From JBGTLA01 sp041744375 (GTDB lineage Bacteria; Actinomycetota; Acidimicrobiia; Spongiisociales; ZC4RG35), in assembly GCA_041744375.1 (NCBI GenBank), contig JBGTLA010000010.1, positions 1 to 5,311 on the forward strand: a stretch of DNA of 5,311 nt. The letters are read 5' to 3'. Below the pieces are notes generated by a model that did not search any database, was not told the origin of the DNA, and worked only from the letters and a program-made list of their open reading frames with translations. The position numbers and the translations under genes are program-made. Below are positions 1-4,632 of the stretch, in pieces. Numbering within the stretch: position 1 is the stretch's first letter; each line of letters opens with the position of its first letter.

Positions 1-556
1 CGGCGTCGGCGAGGATGGCCCCGACCGAGCGCGGCGAGGCGGGAAGGGTGTGGTCGTGGTAGCGGACCGTGAATCGCCCGCCCTGGTGGTGGATCTGGAT
101 CGTCCCCGACTCGACCTCGCGTCCGTAGTGATCGCCGAGGATGGCCAGCAGGACCTTGTTGCGGGTCGAGGATTCGGGCGGGTCCCAGTCGACGTCGAAG
201 TGGCCGGCGTGGCGGGCGGAGGGCCCGTGCTCCAGCACGTCCCAGAACCAGCGGTTGGCGGGGAGGCTCACCGCCATGTGGTTGGGGACAAGGTCGACGA
301 CGATGCCCAGTCCGTGCCGTTGGGCGGCGTCGGTAAGGCGGCGCCGGCCCTCTTCCCCGCCCAGGCGGTGGTCGACCCGGCCGTAGTCGACTACCGCATA
401 CCCGTGGGGCGAGTCGGGGGCCGACTGCAGGAACGGTGAGCAGTAGACGTGGCTGATTCCCAGCCCGGCCAGGTAGCCGACCAGGTCGGCGGCCCCGAAC
501 AGGTCGAGGTTTTCGCCGAGCTGAAGACGGTAGGTGGCGGACAGGTGGGGGATCAG
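1..556 (-). CDS. treY: Maltooligosyltrehalose synthase (TreY), N-terminal part, cut by the window edge
   Basis: TreY is a cytoplasmic GH13 enzyme that isomerises the reducing-end alpha-1,4 bond of maltodextrins to alpha,alpha-1,1, giving maltooligosyltrehalose for TreZ to cleave. The 185 visible residues carry its N-terminal signature: ATYRLQL at 7-13, an LGISHVYCSPF stretch at 32-42, HGYAVVDY at 51-58, RLGGEEG at 64-70, GH13 region I as VVDLVPNHMAV at 86-96, and HFDVDWDP at 119-126. Family members are usually about 700-850 residues, so most of the catalytic domain lies to the left. No ATG, GTG or TTG occurs in frame for more than 20 codons upstream of ATYRLQL. CTG at 556-554 is the best start: it overlaps the glgB stop as CTGA, has GGAGG four bases upstream, and gives MIPHLSATYRLQL. 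CTG at 544-542 is the alternative. Family assignment is secure; the start is inferred. Confidence 0.93.
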   Translation of the reverse strand, partial: MIPHLSATYRLQLGENLDLFGAADLVGYLAGLGISHVYCSPFLQSAPDSPHGYAVVDYGRVDHRLGGEEGRRRLTDAAQRHGLGIVVDLVPNHMAVSLPANRWFWDVLEHGPSARHAGHFDVDWDPPESSTRNKVLLAILGDHYGREVESGTIQIHHQGGRFTVRYHDHTLPASPRSVGAILADA

Positions 557-2460
557 CCCGCCTCCGCATCGCCGGTGTCGTCGTCGCCCCGATGCTTGAA
601 GGCCACTACTCCCAGCGGTGGAATGACCACGTCGATGCTGTGGGGACGACCTTGGAAGGGCACGGCCAGGGGGCCGGTGTGGAGGGACCCGAGGTTCCCG
701 TGCCCGGATCCGCCGTAGTCGGCGGCGTCGGTGTTGAGGATCTCCTCCCACCGCCCCGCCTCGGGCACGCCCACCCGGTACCCATAACGCGGCTCGGGGG
801 TGAAGTTGGTGGCCACCATCACCACGTCGCCCTGACCGGAGCGGCGCAGGAACGTGAGGACGCTGTTGGTGTTGTCGTCGGCGTCGATCCATTCGAACCC
901 GGCCGGATCACAGTCGAGGGCGTGCAGCGCCGGCTCGGCGCGGTAGATGCGGTTGAGGTCGGTGACCAGGCGCCGGATCCCCTCGTGGGCGGCGGTGTCG
1001 ACCAGGTGCCAGTCGAGGCTCCCGTCGTGTCCCCATTCCGACCACTGCCCGAACTCGTTGCCCATGAACAAGAGCTTCTTGCCCGGCTGGGTATACATGT
1101 GGGCGTACAGGGCCCGCAGGTTGGCGAAGCGTTGCCACTGGTCACCCGGCATCTTGCGGATCATCGATCCCTTGCCGTGGACGACCTCGTCGTGGGAGAG
1201 GGGGAGCATGAAGTTCTCGGTGAAGGCGTAGAGGTTGCGGAAGGTGAGCTGGCCGTGGTGGTAGATGCGGTGGAGGGGATCGCGGGAGAAGTACTCGAGG
1301 GTGTCGTGCATCCACCCCATGTCCCATTTCATCCCGAAGCCGAGACCGCCCAGGTAGAGGGGTCGCGACACCATCGGCCACGAGGTCGACTCCTCGGCGA
1401 TGGTCTGCACCCCGGGGTACTCGGCGTAGACCGTCTCGTTGAGCCGGCGCAGGAAGGCGATCGCCTCCAGGTTCTCCCTCCCGCCGTACTCGTTGGGTAT
1501 CCACTCGCCTTCGTTGCGCGAGTAGTCGAGGTAGAGCATCGAGGCGACGGCGTCGACCCGCAGCCCGTCGATGTGGTAGCGGTCGAACCAGAAGAGGGCG
1601 CTGGAGATGAGGAAGGCGGGGACCTCGGATCGCCCGTAGTTGAAGATCGCCGACTTCCAGTCGGGGTGGAATCCTTGGCGGGGGTCGGAGTGCTCGAAGA
1701 GGTGGGTGCCGTCGAAGTAGCCCAGTCCGTGCTCGTCGGTGGGGAAGTGGGAGGGAACCCAGTCGAGGATCACTCCCACGCCTGCCTGATGGAGGGTGTC
1801 GACGAGTCCCATGAAGTCCTGGGGGGTGCCGTAGCGGCTGGAGGGGGCGAAGTACCCGGTGGTCTGATAGCCCCACGAGCCGTAGAAGGGGTGCTCCATG
1901 ACCGGCATGAGTTCGATGTGGGTGAAGCCGAGCTCGGTGACGTATTCGGCCAGACGGGGTGCCAGCTCGGCGTAGCTGAGGTGGCGTTCGGGGTCGGCCG
2001 GGTCGCGCATCCACGAACCGATGTGCACCTCGTACACGCTGATCGGGTCGGTGAGGCGGCTGCGTTCGGCCCGATTCTCCATCCATTCGGTGTCATGCCA
2101 CTGGTACTCGAGACCCCACACCTTCGAGGCGGTCTTGGGCGGAGTCTCGTGGTGAAACCCGAAGGGGTCGGCCTTGTCGACTTCGTACGACCCGTTGCGG
2201 ATCCGATATTTGTAGGAGTCCGCGCGTTGGGCGCCGGCCACCGATCCAGCCCAGATGCCGGAGTCCTTCACCGCCGACAGCGGGTCGGCAGTGGTTTCCC
2301 AGCCGTTCCAGTCCCCCACCACCGACACCGATTCGGCATTGGGCGCCCACACGGCGAAATGGACGCCGTCTCCGTTGGGTACGAGATGGGCCCCCAGCTT
2401 GTCGTACAGCCGGTGGTGCGATCCCTCGTTCCAGAGGTAGATGTCGTGGTCGGTCAGCAT
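553..2460 (-). CDS. glgB: 1,4-alpha-glucan branching enzyme GlgB
   Basis: GlgB cuts alpha-1,4 glucan chains and reattaches them through alpha-1,6 bonds, branching glycogen in the cytoplasm. The protein is 635 residues from ATG at 2460. A CBM48 domain covers about residues 20-115 (VHFAVWAPNAESVSVVGDWN at 33-52). The GH13 barrel follows, with region I DWVPSHF at 233-239, region II GLRVDAV with nucleophile Asp303, region III AEEST with acid/base Glu356, and region IV SHDEVVHGKGS with Asp424. A C-terminal beta domain completes the enzyme. The length fits short GlgBs that lack the extra N-terminal domain. The frame stays open upstream to a GTG at 2565, but the added 35 residues look non-conserved, whereas MLTDHDIYLWNEGSHHRLYD matches the usual GlgB beginning. 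The chosen ATG has no convincing Shine-Dalgarno sequence. treY follows with a 4-base overlap. Function is very secure, the start moderately so. Confidence 0.97.
   Translation of the reverse strand: MLTDHDIYLWNEGSHHRLYDKLGAHLVPNGDGVHFAVWAPNAESVSVVGDWNGWETTADPLSAVKDSGIWAGSVAGAQRADSYKYRIRNGSYEVDKADPFGFHHETPPKTASKVWGLEYQWHDTEWMENRAERSRLTDPISVYEVHIGSWMRDPADPERHLSYAELAPRLAEYVTELGFTHIELMPVMEHPFYGSWGYQTTGYFAPSSRYGTPQDFMGLVDTLHQAGVGVILDWVPSHFPTDEHGLGYFDGTHLFEHSDPRQGFHPDWKSAIFNYGRSEVPAFLISSALFWFDRYHIDGLRVDAVASMLYLDYSRNEGEWIPNEYGGRENLEAIAFLRRLNETVYAEYPGVQTIAEESTSWPMVSRPLYLGGLGFGMKWDMGWMHDTLEYFSRDPLHRIYHHGQLTFRNLYAFTENFMLPLSHDEVVHGKGSMIRKMPGDQWQRFANLRALYAHMYTQPGKKLLFMGNEFGQWSEWGHDGSLDWHLVDTAAHEGIRRLVTDLNRIYRAEPALHALDCDPAGFEWIDADDNTNSVLTFLRRSGQGDVVMVATNFTPEPRYGYRVGVPEAGRWEEILNTDAADYGGSGHGNLGSLHTGPLAVPFQGRPHSIDVVIPPLGVVAFKHRGDDDTGDAEAG
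561..565 (-). promoter_or_regulatory. Ribosome binding site deciding the treY start
   Basis: GGAGG on the minus strand lies inside the last codons of glgB, four bases before the CTG codon at 556-554. It is a full match to the anti-Shine-Dalgarno core and the main evidence that translation begins at CTG rather than far inside the conserved domain. The 4-base overlap with the glgB stop would also favour re-initiation by ribosomes finishing glgB. Confidence 0.6.
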
Positions 2461-2483
2461 CGAGAAATTCCGGCGTTGATCAT
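2454..2483 (-). CDS. Candidate leader peptide (MINAGISRC) overlapping the glgB start
   Basis: A nine-codon reading frame, ATG at 2483 to TGA at 2456-2454, ends inside the second and third codons of glgB, in a different frame. It has a better ribosome site than glgB: GAAGGA at 2495-2490 with a six-base spacer. Its stop lies one base past the glgB ATG (ATGCTGA), an arrangement suited to termination-reinitiation. A second in-frame ATG at 2489-2487 would add two residues. The peptide shows no run of regulatory codons, so if real its role would be delivering ribosomes to the glgB start. A frame this short can arise by chance; the support is the Shine-Dalgarno match and the stop/start overlap. Confidence 0.3.
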   Translation of the reverse strand: MINAGISRC

Positions 2484-2576
2484 GCCCATTCCTTCGCCTT
2501 GGCACACCCGAAGGTTCGGCCTCCGCCGTCCCCTCGTCAAGCCGAATGGGGTCCGGACCTTGCACGCACCTTCATA

Positions 2577-2605
2577 TTGACACACATCGATGAATAGCGT
2601 AGGCT
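2577..2605 (+). promoter_or_regulatory. Strong sigma-70-type promoter, rightward
   Basis: A perfect -35 hexamer TTGACA (2577-2582) is followed by a 17-base spacer and TAGGCT (2600-2605), a -10 form common for the housekeeping sigma factor of high-GC actinomycetes. Transcription would begin near 2611-2613, inside the inverted repeat at 2607-2636, and run into the ORF at 2657. The spacer contains the 8-bp palindrome CATCGATG (2585-2592). The surrounding 80 bases are clearly richer in A and T than the rest of the window. This is the best promoter match seen here. Confidence 0.72.
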
Positions 2606-2606
2606 G

Positions 2607-2636
2607 CCAACATATCGACAAACGCCGATATGTTGG
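2607..2636. promoter_or_regulatory. Perfect 11-bp inverted repeat, likely repressor operator
   Basis: Arms CCAACATATCG (2607-2617) and CGATATGTTGG (2626-2636) are exact reverse complements separated by eight bases. The repeat begins one base after the -10 and covers the predicted start site, the classic place for a dimeric repressor to block initiation. Size and symmetry would suit a TetR-, ArsR- or MarR-type protein, but the family cannot be told from the site and no regulator gene is in the window. A transcript crossing it could also fold into an 11-bp hairpin. No T-run follows, so a terminator is unlikely. The site also lies upstream of glgB, which reads the other way. Confidence 0.65.
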
Positions 2637-2647
2637 TGATGAGTAGT

Positions 2648-2652
2648 GAGGA
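2648..2652 (+). promoter_or_regulatory. Ribosome binding site for the 59-codon ORF
   Basis: GAGGA lies four bases before ATG at 2657. It selects this ATG over an upstream in-frame ATG at 2630, which falls inside the inverted repeat and has no ribosome site of its own. Confidence 0.5.
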
Positions 2653-2656
2653 CACC

Positions 2657-2836
2657 ATGCAGTTGTTAGTCAGCCATCCACTGGCCAAGGCTCTTCAGGA
2701 TGCCCGCCTGGCCCAAGCGAGCAGTTGGCGCCCGGTGCGCCCCATCGGGTGGTCCCGGCGCGAAAGGGTGCGGCGGTCCGTCGCACCGCCCACCAGCTCA
2801 CCGGTCTGTTCGCCGTGTCCGGCTCCCTCTTGCTGA
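2657..2836 (+). CDS. Unrecognised 59-residue ORF behind the operator-controlled promoter
   Basis: I do not recognise this product. It begins MQLLVSHPLAKALQDARLAQ, continues with a basic, Trp-containing segment (SSWRPVRPIGWSRRERVRR at 22-40), and ends in a low-complexity tail rich in Ser, Pro and Cys. Support for expression is positional: a near-consensus promoter about 50 bases upstream, an operator-like repeat, and GAGGA at the right distance. Third positions are G or C in 31 of the first 40 codons but only 13 of the last 20, while another frame over the same bases becomes more coding-like (see findings). The reading may therefore be disturbed near 2765-2780, or the tail may be non-conserved. 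No signal peptide or membrane segment is visible in this frame. It could be a small regulatory protein, a leader ORF or a remnant. Confidence 0.4.
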   Translation: MQLLVSHPLAKALQDARLAQASSWRPVRPIGWSRRERVRRSVAPPTSSPVCSPCPAPSC

Positions 2837-2856
2837 TCGCCGAGAGAAAAGATCTG

Positions 2857-2885
2857 GTGACACGGCGACCAATCGGCGCCACAAT
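2857..2885 (+). promoter_or_regulatory. Candidate promoter for the molybdoenzyme gene, leaderless geometry
   Basis: GTGACA (2857-2862, five of six matches to TTGACA) and CACAAT (2880-2885, four of six to TATAAT) are 17 bases apart. Initiation would fall near 2892-2894, at or just before the GTG start codon at 2894, which has no Shine-Dalgarno sequence. Two direct copies of CAATCGG (2870-2876 and 2882-2888) overlap the spacer and -10. The match is moderate and could be chance. Confidence 0.35.
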
Positions 2886-2893
2886 CGGACGTA

Positions 2894-3985
2894 GTGACCA
2901 CGTTCGCCGCCCGCCAGGTTGCCCCCGACGGGCCCACCAACGGGCCCGTCACGGAAGAGGAACTCCAGCTCGCCTTTCGCAATCGGGGGATGCCCCTCGA
3001 GGCACTCGGCTACGACCTGACCCCGACCGGGCTCCACTATCTGGTCATCCACTGGGACATCCCCGTCCTCGACCCTGACAGCTGGAGCCTCGCCATCGGC
3101 GGGCAGGTGGCGAGGCCGCGACGGCTGAGCCTCGACGACATCCGCTCCCGTCCCTCCGTCACCCTGCCCGTCACCCTCGAGTGCGCCGGCAACGGCCGGG
3201 GGTGGCTGCGGCCCCGCCCCGTCAGCCTCCCGTGGCTGGGCGAGGCGATCGGCACCGCCGAGTGGACGGGTACCCCCCTGGGGCCGTTGCTCGAAGAGGC
3301 CGGTCTCGGTCCGGAGGCGACTGAGATCGCCTTTTTCGGGGCGGACCGGGGGATCCAGGGCGACGAGGATCAGTTCTATGGACGCAGCCTCACCATCGCC
3401 GAGGCCCGCCGGGGCGAGGTGCTGTTGGCCTACGAGATGAACGGACGGCCCCTCGAGCCGCAGCACGGCTACCCGCTCCGTCTCATCGTTCCCGGCTGGT
3501 ACGGCTTCACCAGCGTCAAATGGCTCACCTCGATCGAGGCCATCAGCGTTCCGTTCGAAGGTTTCCAGCAGGCCGTCGCCTACCGCTATCAGCGCGATGC
3601 CGACGACCCCGGCGAGCCGGTGGAGCGGATACGGGTGAGAGCGATGATGGTGCCTCCCGGTGTGCCCGACTTCTACACGCGGCAACGCTTCGTCGCACCC
3701 GGTTTTCACACCCTGACCGGGCGAGCGTGGTCGGGTCACGGCCCAGTCGAGCGGGTGGAGGTGGCGGTCGATGGCGGCGAGTGGCACCAGGCGACCCTGG
3801 AAGAGCCCATGGGCGAGTACGCCTGGCGGGGCTGGCGCTACTACTGGGAGGCCACTCCCGGCGAGCACCAGCTGGCGTGCCGGGCCGGCGACACCTCCGG
3901 TGACCTCCAGCCCGTCGACCAGCATTGGAACTATCAGGGCATGGGCAACAACGCCGTTCAGCGCCTTTCCGTCACCGTGGCGTGA
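2894..3985 (+). CDS. Sulfite-oxidase-family molybdopterin-dependent oxidoreductase
   Basis: This 363-residue protein has the two-domain plan of the sulfite oxidase family. The molybdenum-cofactor domain covers about residues 45-220: LECAGNGR at 95-102, where Cys97 would ligate molybdenum, YGRSL at 162-166, and LAYEMNGRPLEPQHGYPLRL at 178-197 followed by VPGWYG and SVKWL. The C-terminal dimerisation domain covers about 230-363, with a late QPVDQHWNYQG motif. No haem b5 domain, Tat twin-arginine motif or signal peptide is visible, so a cytoplasmic enzyme with a separate electron acceptor is likely. GTG at 2894 is the only usable start, since TGA closes the frame at 2858-2860, and it lacks a ribosome site. 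Where sulfite oxidases normally carry RNH-x-P near the substrate pocket, this protein has IHWDIP (52-57), so the substrate may not be sulfite. Family is secure; substrate is unknown. Confidence 0.92.
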   Translation: MTTFAARQVAPDGPTNGPVTEEELQLAFRNRGMPLEALGYDLTPTGLHYLVIHWDIPVLDPDSWSLAIGGQVARPRRLSLDDIRSRPSVTLPVTLECAGNGRGWLRPRPVSLPWLGEAIGTAEWTGTPLGPLLEEAGLGPEATEIAFFGADRGIQGDEDQFYGRSLTIAEARRGEVLLAYEMNGRPLEPQHGYPLRLIVPGWYGFTSVKWLTSIEAISVPFEGFQQAVAYRYQRDADDPGEPVERIRVRAMMVPPGVPDFYTRQRFVAPGFHTLTGRAWSGHGPVERVEVAVDGGEWHQATLEEPMGEYAWRGWRYYWEATPGEHQLACRAGDTSGDLQPVDQHWNYQGMGNNAVQRLSVTVA

Positions 3986-3993
3986 CCGCCGGC

Positions 3994-4632
3994 TCAGCGG
4001 GCCCGGTTGGTGGCGGTGGCCGTGGGGTCGACGTGGAGCCGGGGTAGGAAAAACTGGACGATGGGGCCGATGAGAAGGGCGAAGGCGACGGTGCCGACCC
4101 CGAAGGTGCCTCCCAGCAGCCACCCCACGACGAGCACGGCCACCTCGATGCCGGTGCGGGTGAGCCGGAGGGAGGGCCCCAGCTTGGCGATTCCGGTCAT
4201 CAGCCCGTCGCGGGGTCCCGGCCCGAGATTCGCCCCGATGTAGAGGCCGGAGGCGAACCCGACGAGAAGGATCCCTCCCGCCAGCACCACCACCCGCCAC
4301 ACCATCGTCTCGGGCTGGGGGAAGACCAGCACCCACAGGTCGATGACGATCCCGATGGTGATGGCGTTGAGGAGCGTCCCGATCCCATACCGTTCGCGCA
4401 GGGGAAGCCAGCCGAGGAGGACGGCGACCGAGACGATGATCGACCAGATGCCGACCGTGAGCCCGAAACGGTTGGCCAGTCCCTGATGGAGGACATCCCA
4501 CGGTGCCACCCCCAGCCGCGACTGGAGCATCAGGCCGATGCCGATGCCGAACAACACCAGACCCACCATGAGCTGGACGAGACGGCGACCGAGCCGGGGC
4601 CCGCGAGTCGGTATGAGGAGGACTCGGGTCAT
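3994..4632 (-). CDS. YczE/YyaS/YitT-like integral membrane protein
   Basis: A 212-residue hydrophobic protein with five to six predicted membrane segments, at about 17-36, 60-77, 86-104, 111-135, 161-176 and 178-196. LGVAPWDVLHQGLA (40-53) and YIGANLGPGPRDGL (131-144) are characteristic of the YczE/YyaS/YitT membrane family, whose biochemical role is not established. The two motifs mark an internal duplication (see findings). The basic N-terminus (MTRVLLIPTRGPRLGRR) suggests a cytoplasmic start by the positive-inside rule. ATG at 4632 overlaps the stop of the upstream flavoprotein gene as ATGA and has no Shine-Dalgarno sequence, so translation is probably coupled. The C-terminus meets the molybdoenzyme gene tail to tail with eight bases between. 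A transport or substrate-handling role beside the flavoprotein is possible but only inferred from position. Confidence 0.85.
   Translation of the reverse strand: MTRVLLIPTRGPRLGRRLVQLMVGLVLFGIGIGLMLQSRLGVAPWDVLHQGLANRFGLTVGIWSIIVSVAVLLGWLPLRERYGIGTLLNAITIGIVIDLWVLVFPQPETMVWRVVVLAGGILLVGFASGLYIGANLGPGPRDGLMTGIAKLGPSLRLTRTGIEVAVLVVGWLLGGTFGVGTVAFALLIGPIVQFFLPRLHVDPTATATNRAR

Noticed and set aside
50..439. 129-codon plus-strand frame at the left edge
   Set aside because: It is antisense to the conserved TreY N-terminus and has no ribosome site or family signature.
2535..2540. TTGACG on the minus strand as the -35 of a glgB promoter
   Set aside because: No acceptable -10 lies 16-19 bases downstream, so the glgB promoter could not be placed with confidence.
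2508..2559. Short dyads in the glgB leader (CCGAA-GG-TTCGG at 2508-2519, GGTCCGGACC at 2550-2559)
   Set aside because: They are short, GC-rich and expected by chance at this base composition; no riboswitch-like arrangement could be made from them.
2461..2565. GTG at 2565 as the glgB start (35 extra residues)
   Set aside because: The added residues look non-conserved, and the usual GlgB beginning coincides with ATG at 2460. GAAGG lies only three bases before the GTG, too close to be ideal. It remains a minor alternative.
592..2580. 662-codon open frame on the plus strand opposite glgB
   Set aside because: It lies almost wholly antisense to a clear GlgB and its product is Val/Gly/His-rich with no domain pattern. 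Long antisense frames are expected in high-GC genes.
2657..2720. Resemblance of HPLAKALQDARL to the LxKALxDPTRL start of ArsR-type regulators
   Set aside because: The DPTRL core is absent and no winged-helix sequence follows in any frame, so calling it an ArsR remnant would be guesswork.
3986..4000. Possible hairpin CCGC/GCGG between the convergent genes as a terminator
   Set aside because: The stem is only four base pairs and no T-run follows on either strand.
2798..4501. 567-codon open frame on the minus strand across the molybdoenzyme and part of the membrane-protein gene
   Set aside because: The product is Arg/Gly/His/Pro-rich with no recognisable domain, and it is a shadow of two well-supported genes.
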